64,000 nucleotides of DNA from Megaleporinus macrocephalus (GCA_021613375.1 CM038716.1:5951184-6015183); one strand, 5' to 3'; counted from the first letter of the stretch, positions 33,080 through 46,409 are shown. Program-made: numbers and translations. Notes: generated from the letters alone by a model not told the origin.

Positions 33080-35380
33080 ATCTGCTGCTCTCGGCGCCGG
33101 ATCTACAGTCACACTGTGGCGGATAGAGCGCGAGCCCACCTTCAATCAGCTCAGCGTTAAACATACGAACAGATAGACTTAGGATGGTCCCAGTGCAGCT
33201 CCAGTTCAGTCAGAATGGAGCACTTACACACACCAGCTGAACACTTACTATTAGTGTGATGAAGTTATACAGTGTATAGAAGTTTTTACCCCCTCCAGCA
33301 GGTGAGTATGAAGAAGACGCGGCAGACATTTAAAAAACACTGCATTAAGGAAGACATACAGTTTACAAAGGCTACATTCGGAGAGCTGTCACACCAGAGA
33401 ACCTCCACAACAGGCCACCATGTCTCCACTCGGTGTAGCCTACCCGTCCTCTAGATTTCAGGACTGTTCACGATCCTCTGAAATGGTGTGTTGGGCCCTG
33501 CGGCTCTTTAAATATCAGCATCGGCTCGCGCGTCGGTCACCGCCGATATCCGATCACATCGCCCTATCGCCCAGACCTGCAATGATAAAACCCCTAAGAG
33601 CTTTCAGCTTTGTTAGATCTCATGTCTGAAAAAGCCAGAACGTTGAGAAACATCTGACTGTTTCTTTAAATAGAGAAACAGTACACTCTCCGTTTTCACC
33701 TCGGATCAACAGCGCCACGAAGAAAGCGGCAGCGTTCGCACGTCAGGTGTTAACTGAGGTGGTAGAACAGAGAATGTTCTACTCTCGGTTGCGCTGAAGT
33801 TATTTCAGGTGTTTGCGGTTGGTAACGGTTACAGAGCTTTTAGCTACAGAGCTTGACATATTAACCACTTACCATAACGTTCATTATATAACACTCTGAG
33901 CTGCTATACATGAGTTAAACTGTTGTTGGGGGGGACGTTGAGGTTATGAAGGTAACGTTAGCTCTATTGCAAGAGAATGATGAGGAACGGTGATTGATTA
34001 GTATCAGTATTTATTGGTATTGTTTGCATACTTTCCAAATTGTGGCAGCCACGTACGACACCTTCTTCTGATAGAATAGTAAACGGTCAAGGCTGAGAAG
34101 TGCTGAATGAGCAGCAAGTGTTCATTTTAGGCTCCATCATAGCGTTTTAGATATTTAGACTAAAGGTGTGTTGAAAGGCTGCAGTAGTTTGTATTTGTAG
34201 CCTCTTATAGCTGCAGTTCAACATGTTTTAAAAATCACTTAAACAAGTAAAATAACATCTTAAAACAGATAAATGAAGTAAAAGCTTTGAAATTTAAGTT
34301 TTATTAAAGTAAGTGTATAAAAGTATTATTAGTAAAAAGGTATGCTCACAGTAAGCCAGTGTTAAATGCTGATGTGTTGCATGAGTTCACAAAGTAGCCC
34401 TGTCTGTTTTTAGTCTAATCCAAATGCAGGTTATAGCTTTTTAAAGTAGGGAGACCTTTTAACTTAAAGAATTAGAATTGAGATGCTGTATCAGGGAAAT
34501 TAAAAAATATATATATAAGTAAACAAAAGTGCTACAGTATGTGTAAATTTACTTATTTGTTTTCCCAATGGTTGTTTAATAGACTTCTAAATTAATGATT
34601 CACTGTAAATTTCGAATAAGCCTAAAAGTTATTTTTTATATGATGCTGTTATTATTAGATAATTATTATATGATAATAGTAAAATATATTCCTTCGCTGA
34701 ACACATACATAAATGACTGGTCGGCTGTGCTCTAATTATGAAGGGCCGGTCAGAAATTCCAGAGCTGATTTTATGCCCCAGTCCAGCCCTGTTCAAGACC
34801 TGCAGGTGTTGGAAAGCCTTTGCATGAAATGAAGTAAAATCTTATATGTGCATAAAATACCTGATTCTATATTAAACTGATATCAGGAACGTTCCGGTAT
34901 GTTCAGTGATCTGAGTCTGCTAACTGAGCTGCTTTCATTAATAATAAACCATCCCGCATGTGAGCCGCTCAACAACAGGAGCAGGTTCAAATGAAAACAC
35001 ATCAGACTGAACTGACTAAGAGATCCAGTGTGGAGAGTGATCTCTCCCTGTTCTCTGTATTACTCTGATCACTTTCCTCCACCACGGTAACTGAACCTGG
35101 AGTACCTGAGCGTGAGCAGTGAAGGTGAGACAGTAGTACAGAGATAGAGGAGGAGAGTGAGGGGTGATGTAGGAGGAGTGAAGCGGTTGTGTCGTTCTGG
35201 CTGACAGATGATGAGGTCAGGAGTGGGTGGACAGTAGAGCCAGGATGACCGTTGACCTCTCAGGGAAGGAAGACACTGTCACATCACCGTCACTGATCTG
35301 TCACTCACACTGACTGTACACTGTCCTTACCGAGAGTTTATACCGTCATCACCTGCAGAGAGAGAGCAGACAGCTGTTTA
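33080..35380. other. Intergenic sequence, no gene seen
   Basis: Largely unique sequence. A GC-rich patch near 33490-33580 (CGGCTCGCGCGTCGGTCACC) may be repeat-derived. No exon, RNA gene or promoter could be supported. Confidence 0.4.
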
Positions 35381-35384
35381 CAAT

Positions 35385-38300
35385 AAAGCGGCCAGTTAGT
35401 GGAAGTAGAAGGTGGGTGTTTCTAATAAAGTGGCCAGTCAGTATAAGTAGAAGGTGGGTGTTTCTAATAAAGTGGCCAGTTAGTGGAAGTATAAGGTGGG
35501 TGTTTCTAATAAAGTGGCCAGTCAGAAAAAGTAGAAAGTGTGTGTTTCTAATAAAGTGGCCAGTTAGTGGAAGTAGAAGGTGGGTGTTTCCTATAAAATG
35601 GCCAGTTAGTGGAAGTAGAAAGTGGGTGTTTCTAATAAAGTGGCCAGTTAGTGGAAGTATAAGGTGGGTGTTTCTAATAAAGTGGTCAGTCAGTAGAAGT
35701 AGAAGGTGGGTGTTTCTAATAAAGTGGCCAGTTAGTGGAAGTATAAGGTGGGTGTTTCTAATAAAGTGGCCAGTCAGAAAAAGTAGAAAGTGTGTGTTTC
35801 TAATAAAGTGGCCAGTTAGTGGAAGTAGAAGGTGGGTGTTTCCTATAAAATGGCCAGTTAGTGGAAGTAGAAAGTGGGTGTTTCTAATAAAGTGGCCAGT
35901 TAGTGGAAGTAGAAGGTGGGTGTTTCTAATAAAGTGGCCAGTCAGTATAAGTAGAAGGTGGGTGTTTCTAATAAAGTGGCCAGTTAGTGGAAGTATAAGG
36001 TGGGTGTTTCTAATAAAGTGGCCAGTCAGAAAAAGTAGAAAGTGTGTGTTTCTAATAAAGTGGCCAGTTAGTGGAAGTAGAAGGTGGGTGTTTCCTATAA
36101 AATGGCCAGTTAGTGGAAGTAGAAAGTGGGTGTTTCTAATAAAGTGGCCAGTTAGTGGAAGTATAAGGTGGGTGTTTCTAATAAAGTGGTCAGTCAGTAG
36201 AAGTAGAAGATGGGTGTTTCTAATAAAGTGGCCAGTTAGTGGAAGTATAAGGTGGGTGTTTCTAATAAAGTGGCCAGTCAGTAGAAGTAGAAGATGGGTG
36301 TTTCTAATAAAGTGGCCAGTTAGTGAAAGTAGAAGGTGTGTGTTTCTAATAAAGTGGCCAGTTAGTGGAAGTAGAAGGTGGGTGTTTCTAATAAAGTGGC
36401 CAGTCAGTATAAGTAGAAGGTGGGTGTTTCTAATAAAGTGGCCAGTTAGTGGAAGTATAAGGTGGGTGTTTCTAATAAAGTGGCCAGTCAGTAAAAGTAG
36501 AAAGTGTGTGTTTCTAATAAAGTGGCCAGTTAGTGGAAGTAGAAGGTGGGTGTTTCCTATAAAATGGCCAGTTAGTGGAAGTAGAAAGTGGGTGTTTCTA
36601 ATAAAGTGGCCAGTTAGTGGAAGTATAAGGTGGGTGTTTCTAATAAAGTGGTCAGTCAGTAGAAGTAGAAGATGGGTGTTTCTAATAAAGTGGCCAGTTA
36701 GTGGAAGTATAAGGTGGGTGTTTCTAATAAAGTGGCCAGTCAGTAGAAGTAGAAGATGGGTGTTTCTAATAAAGTGGCCAGTTAGTGAAAGTAGAAGGTG
36801 TGTGTTTCTAATAAAGTGGCCAGTTAGTAGAAGTAGAAGATGGGTGTTTCTAATAAAGTGGCCAGTCAGTAGAAGTAGAAGATGGGTGTTTCTAATAAAG
36901 TGGCCAGTTAGTGGAAGTAGAAGGTGGGTGTTTCTAACATAGTGGCCAGTTAGTGGAAGTAGAAGGTGGGTGTTTCCTATAAAATGGCCAGTTAGTGGAA
37001 GTAGAAAGTGGGTGTTTCTAATAAAGTGGCCAGTTAGTGGAAGTATAAGGTGGGTGTTTCTAATAAAGTGGTCAGTCAGTAGAAGTAGAAGATGGGTGTT
37101 TCTAATAAAGTGGCCAGTTAGTGGAAGTATAAGGTGGGTGTTTCTAATAAAGTGGCCAGTCAGTAGAAGTAGAAGATGGGTGTTTCTAATAAAGTGGCCA
37201 GTCAGTAGAAGTAGAAGATGGGTGTTTCTAATAAAGTGGCCAGTTAGTGGAAGTAGAAGGTGGGTGTTTCTAACATAGTGGCCAGTTAGTGGATGTAGAA
37301 GGTGAGTGTTTCTAATATAGTGGCCAGTTAGTGGACATAGAAGGTGAGTGTTTCTAATACAGTGGCCAGTTAGTGAAAGTAGAAGGTGTGTGTTTCTAAT
37401 AAAGTGGCCAGTTAGTAGAAGTAGAAGATGGGTGTTTCTAATAAAGTGGCCAGTCAGTAGAAGTAGAAGATGGGTGTTTCTAATAAAGTGGCCAGTTAGT
37501 GGAAGTAGAAGGTGGGTGTTTCTAACATAGTGGCCAGTTAGTGGATGTAGAAGGTGAGTGTTTCTAATAAAGTGGCCAGTTAGTGGAAGTAGAAGGTGGG
37601 TGTTTCCTATAAAATGGCCAGTTAGTGGAAGTAGAAAGTGGGTGTTTCTAATAAAGTGGCCAGTTAGTGGAAGTATAAGGTGGGTGTTTCTAATAAAGTG
37701 GTCAGTCAGTAGAAGTAGAAGATGGGTGTTTCTAATAAAGTGGCCAGTTAGTGGAAGTATAAGGTGGGTGTTTCTAATAAAGTGGCCAGTCAGTAGAAGT
37801 AGAAGATGGGTGTTTCTAATAAAGTGGCCAGTTAGTGAAAGTAGAAGGTGTGTGTTTCTAATAAAGTGGCCAGTTAGTAGAAGTAGAAGATGGGTGTTTC
37901 TAATAAAGTGGCCAGTCAGTAGAAGTAGAAGATGGGTGTTTCTAATAAAGTGGCCAGTTAGTGGAAGTAGAAGGTGGGTGTTTCTAACATAGTGGCCAGT
38001 TAGTGGAAGTAGAAGGTGGGTGTTTCCTATAAAATGGCCAGTTAGTGGAAGTAGAAAGTGGGTGTTTCTAATAAAGTGGCCAGTTAGTGGAAGTATAAGG
38101 TGGGTGTTTCTAATAAAGTGGTCAGTCAGTAGAAGTAGAAGATGGGTGTTTCTAATAAAGTGGCCAGTTAGTGGAAGTATAAGGTGGGTGTTTCTAATAA
38201 AGTGGCCAGTCAGTAGAAGTAGAAGATGGGTGTTTCTAATAAAGTGGCCAGTCAGTAGAAGTAGAAGATGGGTGTTTCTAATAAAGTGGCCAGTTAGTGG

Positions 38301-39095
38301 AAGTAGAAGGTGGGTGTTTCTAACATAGTGGCCAGTTAGTGGATGTAGAAGGTGAGTGTTTCTAATATAGTGGCCAGTTAGTGGACATAGAAGGTGAGTG
38401 TTTCTAATACAGTGGCCAGTTAGTGAAAGTAGAAGGTGTGTGTTTCTAATAAAGTGGCCAGTTAGTAGAAGTAGAAGATGGGTGTTTCTAATAAAGTGGC
38501 CAGTCAGTAGAAGTAGAAGATGGGTGTTTCTAATAAAGTGGCCAGTTAGTGGAAGTAGAAGGTGGGTGTTTCTAACATAGTGGCCAGTTAGTGGATGTAG
38601 AAGGTGAGTGTTTCTAATATAGTGGCCAGTTAGTGGACGTAGAAGGTGGGTGTTTCTAATAAAGTGGCCAGTCAGTATAAGTAGAAGGTGGGTGTTTCTA
38701 ATAAAGTGGCCAGTCAGTATAAGTAGTAGGTGGGTGTTTCTAATAAAGTGGCCAGTTAGTGGAAGTAGAAGGTGGGTGTTTCTAATAAAGTGGCCAGTTA
38801 GTGGAAGTATAAGGTTGTTGTTTCTAATAAAGTGGCCAGTCAGTAGAAGTAGAAGATGGGTGTTTCTAATAAAGTGGCCAGTCAGTAGAAGTAGAAGATG
38901 GGTGTTTCTAATAAAGTGGCCAGTTAGTGGAAGTAGAAGGTGGGTGTTTCTAACATAGTGGCCAGTTAGTGGATGTAGAAGGTGAGTGTTTCTAATATAG
39001 TGGCCAGTTAGTGGACGTAGAAGGTGAGTGTTTCTAATACAGTGGCCAGTTAGTGGAAGTAGAAGGTAGATGTTTCCAATAAAGTGGCCAGTGTG
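35385..39095 (+). repeat. 42-bp minisatellite with ~1050-bp higher-order repeat
   Basis: The unit is GTGGGTGTTTCTAATAAAGT, GGCCAGTTAGTGGAAGTAGA and AG, about 88 copies. There is almost no length change, so frame is kept (14 codons per unit) and a fake 508-codon frame appears. The order of variant units repeats at 1050 bp (25 units): 36970-37560 and 38020-38610 match. The unit resembles an arm of the palindromic element at 56375-56415. Confidence 0.95.
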
Positions 39096-40033
39096 TGCAT
39101 ATATTATGTATTGTCTGAAGTGCAGGTTTTGTCACTGTGTGTGTGTGTGTGTGTGTGTGTATGTTTGTTTTCACAGCTTTGCATCAGTGTGTGTTTGTGT
39201 GTTTGTGTGTACATGTGTGTGTGTATGTGTGTGTTGCTGGTTTCTCATCAGTCTTGCATCAGCAGAAGCTCAGCAGGCCCGGCGTGCTGGGGTGAGGATG
39301 AGGAGGAGAGAGGAAGACAAGTTTGTTTGTGGTCATAGTGTGAACGAGTGATGACACAAGCGTCCGACTTCATGTGAACGCTCGTCAAACCAGATTCAGA
39401 AACAGATCTGAAAGATTGAAACAGCATCACTAACAGTGGCTGTAAAAAATAACTGTTGCCAAAGCAACACCGAATAAGATGCTGCTGTGAATTGATTAGA
39501 TGCTGATGTTTTCATCACTTCTACGGGAATTAAGTGCTGTTGTTTAATTTACACATCAGACCAACTCAAAGCAGCAAACACACAGTGAGTAAATGAAATT
39601 AACTGTAAATGTTAATAACTATGTTTATATCATTGCTATCCAAAGTTGGAGTCCAGGAGTCGACTGCATCGATTCCTGAAGACTTGGAGTTGGGATTCGG
39701 GAATTGAGTCATGCATCACTGAGCTAAATTCCTTCCCCAGGAATACGCCTTCCTCTCCAGCCACACCGCTACACATGTATAGCCACACGCGTCAACTTTA
39801 CACAGCTCCGGCTATTCCCTGTACACCATCCTGATCCACGGAACAGCACCTTTAGAGCCCGGAGTCATGTGACCTTCATATTAGAAGATGAGGTTCTCTG
39901 CTGTCTTCAGTCCTGACAGCGAAACTCACAACACTGATGAGCTTGTGTGTGTGTGTGCGCGGGAAGGGAGTGTTCTGTGGACAGCTAAAACTTTACCACA
40001 CACACACATACACAGCTTAAGCATCACTCTGTA
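39096..40033. other. Intergenic sequence with a TG repeat at 39130-39235
   Basis: TG-rich stretches, then unique sequence. Nothing coding is supported. Confidence 0.5.

Positions 40034-40083
<50 letters not shown>
40034..40083. repeat. (GT)n microsatellite
   Basis: About 25 pure GT dinucleotides. Confidence 0.95.
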
Positions 40084-40086
<3 letters not shown>

Positions 40087-40439
40087 GCTGTTAAGTGTTC
40101 AGTAGTTCATTATGTTCTAATCAACGTCTGTCACTAAAATATAAATCACAACCACGTACACGACATCACTGATACAGTAAACTGAGAGAGAGGAGAGCAC
40201 GGCGGGAACGAGGGAGGGAGGGAGAGAGAGAAAGAGAGAGAGAGAGGGGGATAAAAGAAGGGGGTATGTGAACTCTCCGAACTGCAGTAATGATGTCATC
40301 ACCCTGCAGAAGAAGAGGAGGAGGAGGAGGAGGAGGGTGAGTCATCTTCATCACCAAGAGAATGATCACACTCGTTTATTAAATCTTTCCATTCTTCCTC
40401 CACCCTCCACAACGTCCGGCCAGTTAATTAACTCAATCA

Positions 40440-40453
40440 CACACACACACACT

Positions 40454-40541
<88 letters not shown>

Positions 40542-40547
40542 TCTCTC

Positions 40548-40599
<52 letters not shown>

Positions 40600-40650
40600 T
40601 CTCCCCCTCCCTCTCTCTCTCTCTCTCTCTCTCCCTCTCTCCCTCTCTCA
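40440..40650. repeat. (CT)n microsatellite
   Basis: Over 200 bases of CT with occasional CCCT. Open frames on both strands (Ser-Leu or Arg-Glu) are artefacts. Confidence 0.95.
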
Positions 40651-40750
40651 GAGGCATGTTTACAAACTCTCTATCTACAACCTGGCCAGACAATTAAAGT
40701 GGAATTACAACTATTTATCACTGGACAGACACACACTCACAAGAGTGAAG

Positions 40751-40753
<3 letters not shown>

Positions 40754-40821
<68 letters not shown>
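40754..40821. repeat. (GT)n microsatellite
   Basis: About 34 pure GT dinucleotides. Confidence 0.95.
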
Positions 40822-40823
<2 letters not shown>

Positions 40824-40894
40824 GGGGTGGGGTGAAACAAGCTAATGCCTGAGTTCAAACACAGTGATGAGCTAACAGCTTAATAATGAATAAA

Positions 40895-42385
40895 TACAAA
40901 TGACTACAGCCCCTCCCCTCAGTGTCTACTCTAATAACTACAGCCCCTCCCCTCAGTGTCTACTCTAATAACTACAGCCCCTCCCCTCAGTGTCTACTCT
41001 AATAACTACAGCCCCTCCCCTCAGTGTCTACTCTAATGACTACAGCCCTCCCCTCAGTGTCTACTCTAATGACTACAGCCCCTCCCCTCAGTGTCTACTC
41101 TAATAAATACAGCCCCTCCCCTCAGTGTCTACTCTAATGACTACAGCCCCTCCCCTCAGTGTCTACTCTAATAACTACAGCCCCTCCCCCTCAGTGTCTA
41201 CTCTAATGACTACAGCCCCTCCCCTCAGTGTCTACTCTAATGACTACAGCCCCTCCCCTCAGTGTCTACTCTAATAAATACAGCCCCTCCCCTCAGTGTC
41301 TACTCTAATGACTACAGCCCCTCCCCTCAGTGTCTACTCTAATAACTACAGCCCCTCCCATCAGTGTCTACTCTAATAAATACAGCCCCTCCCCTCAGTG
41401 TCTACTCTAATAAATACAGCCCCTCCCCTCAGTGTCTACTCTAATAACTACAGCCCCTCCCCTCAGTGTCTACTCTAATAACTACAGCCCCTCCCCTCAG
41501 TGTCTACTCTAATGACTACAGCCCCTCCCCTCAGTGTCTACTCTAATAACTACAGCCCCTCCCCTCAGTGTCTACTCTAATAACTACAGCCCCTCCCCTC
41601 AGTGTCTACTCTAATAACTACAGCCCCTCCCCTCAGTGTCTACTCTAATAACTACAGCCCCTCCCCTCAGTGTCTACTCTAATAACTACAGCTCCTCCCA
41701 TCAGTGTCTACTCTAATAACTACAGCCCCTCCCCTCAGTGTCTACTCTAATAACTACAGCCCCTCCCCTCAGTGTTTACTCTAATAACTACAGCCCCTCC
41801 CCTCAGTGTCTACTCTAATAACTATAGCCCCTCCCCTCAGTGTCTACTCTAATAACTACAGCCCCTCCCCTCAGTGTCTACTCTAATAACTACAGCCCCT
41901 CCCCTCAGTGTCTACTCTAATAACTACAGCCCCTCCCCTCAGTGTCTACTCTAATAAATACAGCCCCTCCCCTCAGTGTCTACTCTAATGACTACAGCCC
42001 CTCCCCTCAGTGTCTACTCTAATGACTACAGCCCCTCCCCTCAGTGTCTACTCTAAGGACTACAGCCCCTCCCCTCAGTGTCTACTCTAATAAACACAGC
42101 CCCTCCCCTCAGTGTCTACTCTAATAACTACAGCCCCTCCCCTCAGTGTCTACTCTAATAACTACAGCCCCTCCCCTCAGTGTCTACTCTATTAACTACA
42201 GCCCCTCCCCTCAGTGTCTACTCTAATAACTACAGCCCCTCCCCTCAGTGTCTACTCTAATAAATACAGCCCCTCCCCTCAGTGTCTACTCTAATCACTA
42301 CAGCCCCTCCCCTCAGTGTCTACTCTAATAACTACAGCCCCTCCCCTCAGTGTCTACTCTAATAAATACAGCCCCTCCCCTCAGA
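40895..42385 (+). repeat. 34-bp minisatellite, about 43 units
   Basis: The unit is CTACAGCCCCTCCCCTCAGT plus GTCTACTCTAATAA. It is very homogeneous; the main variants are AATGA/AATAA and AAATACAG/ACTACAG, and only isolated one-base indels occur (near 41046 and 41189). Confidence 0.95.
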
Positions 42386-42509
42386 GTCATTACTCCAAAG
42401 CCAAAGCCCCCAAGGTTCACTTTAAAGCCCCACTACTTAAAATATCCTTATTTTATTTAATAAAATGAAAGCTGATTCATTAAAGCTCACACTGTTTACT
42501 TTTGACTAA

Positions 42510-43515
42510 TGAGTAAATACATACTCCTTCTTAGTAAATACTCCTCCTTAGTAAATACTTCTTCTTAGTAAATACTCCTCCTTAGTAAATACTCCTCCTT
42601 AGTAAATACTCCTCCTTAGTAAATACTCCTCCTTAGTAAATACTCCTTCTTGTCTGGCTTGGTAGACAGATAAATACTCCTACTTGTCCTGAGTGATGGA
42701 CCGGTAAGCAAATACTCCTCTATGTCCTGATTGGGGGACAGGTAGGTAAATACTCCTCCATGTCCTGATTGGGGGACAGGTAGGTAAATACTCCTCCATG
42801 TCCTGATTGGGGGACAGGTAGGTAAATACTCCTCCATGTCCAGATTGGGGGACAGGTAGGTAAATACTCCTCCATGTCCTGATTGGTAAACAGGTAGATA
42901 AATACTCCTCCATGTCCTGATTGGTAAACAGGTAGATAAATACTCCTCCATGTCCTGATTGGTAAACAGGTAGGTAAATACTCCTCCATGTCCTGATTGG
43001 GGGACAGGTAGGTAAATACTCCTCCATGTCCAGATTGGGGGACAGGTAGGTAAATACTCCTCCATGTCCTGATTGGTAAACAGGTAGATAAATATTCCTA
43101 CTTGTCCTGAGTGATGGACCGGTAAGCAAGTACTCCTCCATGTCCTGATTGGGGGACAGGTAGGTAAATACTCCTCCATGTCCTGATTGGGGGACAGGTA
43201 GGTAAATACTCCTCCATGTCCTGATTGGGGGACAGGTAGGTAAATACTCCTCCTTGTCCTGATTGGTGAACAGGTAGATAAATACTCAAACTTGTCCTGA
43301 GTGATGGACTGGTAAGCAAATACTCCTCCATGTCCTGATTGGGGGACAGATAAACAAATATTCCTCCTTGTCCTGATTAATGAACAGGTAAGTAAATACT
43401 CCTCCTTGTCCTGATTGATGGACAGGTAGGTAAATACTCCTTTTTGTCCTGATTGGTGGACAGGTAAACAAATATTCCTCCTTGTCCTGATTATTGAACA
43501 GGTGAGAAAATACTA
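42510..43515 (-). repeat. 38-bp minisatellite, with a 17-bp array at its start
   Basis: 42530-42640 is a 17-bp repeat, AGTAAATACTCCTCCTT. From about 42650 the unit is AAATACTCCTCCATGTCCTG and ATTGGGGGACAGGTAGGT, about 23 copies, with higher-order similarity (ATGGACCGGTAAGC blocks at about 42700, 43110 and 43300). The 17-bp and 38-bp units share AAATACTCCTCC, so one grew from the other. Fake minus-strand frames result. Confidence 0.93.
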
Positions 43516-44252
43516 TTCCTTGTCCTGACTGTCTAACTGGCTGCACGTCCATCTTTTGTCCCTGTCCAGAGACTGTAGTGGACACAGAGAGCAGGTTTTT
43601 TTGGACTTCCTAAAGCTGCGGCATTCCAGTCTTTTCCTCTGTTTCCTGTTTTGCACTCAGGTGCAGCTGTAACACTCTGAACTCTGGCTGGTTGGAAATC
43701 ATTAATAACTCTCTCTTTGTGGTCCTTGGAGGAAACGACCTGCTGAAACACTGAGTGGTGAAAGATCTGCAGGTGTTGATGGTGCTATTGCTCGTTCTCT
43801 CTCACCCTCTGCTCTGTCTCTCTATGTTCTCTTTCACAAACGCTGTGGTTAATGTTTGTATTATATTTAACTTATTAAAAATAAAATATGATTTTTATTG
43901 TAGTTGTTTTTAACTCAATTATGTTTTTAGAATTGATTATAATTCACGGTAATATTATTATAGTAAAGCAGTTGGATCTTCATCTTTAGCTGGATGCAGT
44001 TTTATACTCTAGGAGGAAAAGAGCAGTGTGTGTGTGTTTGTGTGTGTGTGTCAGATAACCTTCCCCGGGGTGCTGAATATTTACTGCAGGTCAGGTACCT
44101 GCGCCTCAGGTAAAGATAATTTAGGCCGCATTAGAGTCCAGTCTAATTACACTCACCAACCAACAGCCTAAAGGAACTAAACAGTACTTTACTTCAGAAA
44201 CCAGCAGCTGTTTATACATTTATTCATTCATAATATTACAGTATCAGACAAG
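43516..44252. other. Intergenic sequence, nothing recognised
   Basis: Unique AT-rich sequence with a short TG run near 44030. No gene seen. Confidence 0.4.
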
Positions 44253-44915
44253 TCCTACATTTAGAGTTATACATTCAACCTAATGAGAAACTGTAGACTC
44301 AGGTTATATACTATACCTACATTTAGAGTTATACATTCAACCTAATGAGAAACTGTAGACTCAGTTTATATACAATACCTACATTTAGAGTTATACATTC
44401 AACCTAATGAGAAAGTGTAGACTCAGGTTATATACTATACCTACATTTAGAGTTATACATTCAACCTAATGAGAAACTGTAGACACAGGTTATATACAAT
44501 ACCTACATTTAGAGTTATACATTCAACCTAATGAGAAACTGTAGACTCAGGTTATATACTATACCTACATTTAGAGTTATACATTCAACCTAATGAGAAA
44601 CTGTAGACTCAGGTTATAAACTACACCTACATTTAGAGTTATACATTCAACCTAATGAGAAACTGTAGACTCAGTCTATATACAATACCTACATTTAGAG
44701 TTATACATTCAATCTAATGAGAAAGTGTAGAACAGAGTTTATATACAATACCTACATTTCGAGTTATACATTCAACCTAATGAGAAAGTGTAGACTCAGG
44801 TTATATACTATACCTACATTTAGAGTTATACATTTAACCTAATGAGAAACTGTAGACACAGGTTATATACAATACCTACATTTAGAGTTATACATTCAAC
44901 CTAATGAGAAAAACA
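44253..44915 (-). repeat. 62-bp minisatellite, locus 3 of 3 (inverted)
   Basis: About 11 units of ATTCAACCTAATGAGAAACT, GTAGACTCAGGTTATATACT and ATACCTACATTTAGAGTTATAC, same family and orientation as 29865-30930. It favours CAGGTTATA where locus 2 has CAGTTTATA. Confidence 0.92.
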
Positions 44916-44999
44916 CAATAAGTACATAAAGAGAACCGAGTTAAATATTATATATCATATCTGTGAGTATCAGAAGTATGTCAACCTTTGCTGTAAGTA

Positions 45000-45700
45000 T
45001 CAGTGACCCGCTTATGCAGCGATATGTGGAACTAAATGTTTCTCTTGGTCCAGAACATCGGCATCAGCTCTGAGATGTTGGTGGATTTGTTTACATGAAA
45101 TGCTCACTTCAGGTCCTTCCACAATTCTTCTGAAGGACTAAGGTAAAGAATTTGATGTGACCATTCAAAACATTAACTTTATTTCCTTTTATGGACAGAT
45201 GTCCTGACATTGTCCTTCAGAATTTGCTGGTATAATTCAGAATTCAATCTTCTGTCTGGGCCCAGATGCAGCAGAACAGGCCCAAACCGTGATACTACCA
45301 CCACCAGGTTTCACAGATGGGATTTTTTGAAGGTTTTTGTGCCAGAATACAGTGTTTTACTTTCTCTGGACATAATGCCTCACACTTAAAACCAGAAAGC
45401 TCTATTACGGTCTTATCTCTCCACAAAACATTGTTCCACTGGCCTTCTTGTTTGTCCAAATGATCTATAGATGTTCTTTTTTTTGGAGAGCGGTGAGTTT
45501 CTCCTCATAGCCCTGCCATGCACACCATTGTTGTTCAGTGTTTTCTTGATGGTGTTCTAAATGATCAAGTTCTAAATGAGTTCCTCTTTTTTATGAATGT
45601 TAAATGCCTCACTCTCAACACCTGCGTTCCAACATTTTTGGACTTGGGGTTGTACTTTTAGGACTATCTACTCCTAGAATTATGTCTTCGGTCTCAAACT
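45000..45700. mobile_element. Degenerate interspersed DNA repeat
   Basis: Text such as CAACCTTTGCTGTAAGTATC, CCAAACCGTGATACTACCAC and CATAGCCCTGCCATGCACACC, then CCAACATTTTTGGACTTGGG, has the character of a decayed fish DNA transposon read from its 3' side. No intact frame; family not named. Confidence 0.4.
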
Positions 45701-46409
45701 TGTGGAGCTTGCATGAGTTTCACAGTGACTCCGACAACAAAACTTCTAACAACTACCCAAAACCTGTTTACACTGCAGCTTGTATTCAGCCAATGACGTA
45801 TCTAGAACTTCCAGAGGAACCAGAGTGATGCTTCCGTTTCTCACAAAATTGGTCCCCCATTGAAGGAAATAGAGAAAAGCCCGTGTGTCTGTACTTTAAG
45901 CCTTGTTTATGCCACACAGTGTCAGAAAACACAACCAATCTTATGATAACAGAGGAGATCTTTCTATTCCTGACTTTACTGAAGCATTCTGGAGAGAACG
46001 AAGAACCGCCTGAGAAAATGAATAAACTGAAGGAGATACTGAAGATGGGAAGACAAAAGTCAGGAAACCAGAAAAGAAAAGTTTGCAGCAACTTCCACCA
46101 CATCCCCCATTCTTCTTTTTTTTCAGCCTTTGTTTCCACGGTAACGGCAGGAATCTTCTGCAGCTTTACACAAAAAGCGGTTTTCAGTGTGAAACCTGCT
46201 TGTTCCTCTCTGAGAGCAGCAGACTTGGAGGTTCTGCAGATGTAAAACTGCGCCTACACATCAGGTTCTGTTAGAACAAGTGTGTGGAGCAACCTCAACG
46301 TAGGTGCTGCAGTAGAAATGTCACAGGCTTAGTATCTTAACTGAGGTATAAAATCACTACACTGAAAATACAGGCACAGCTGAAACAAACTCATCATCAA
46401 AATAACAGT
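45701..46409. other. Intergenic sequence, nothing recognised
   Basis: Overlapping frames on both strands (45786-46245) show no recognisable domain. Confidence 0.35.

Noticed and set aside
33272..33629. Short frames near a GC-rich patch as a possible gene or promoter
   Set aside because: No homology, no CpG island of useful length and no splice chain. The patch resembles repeat-derived CGATC-rich text.
35416..38958. Open frames up to 508 codons with a 14-residue repeat (VFLIKWPVSGSRRW)
   Set aside because: The frame stays open only because the 42-bp unit is a multiple of three with no stop in this frame. No promoter, signal peptide or homology; a minisatellite artefact.
42616..43585. Overlapping minus-strand frames (EEYLPTCPPIRTWRS repeats)
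   Set aside because: Products of the 38-bp array; three overlapping frames of the same text.
45604..46274. Possible gene from several overlapping frames on both strands
   Set aside because: Short frames, no domain, no conserved motif and no splice-consistent chain.
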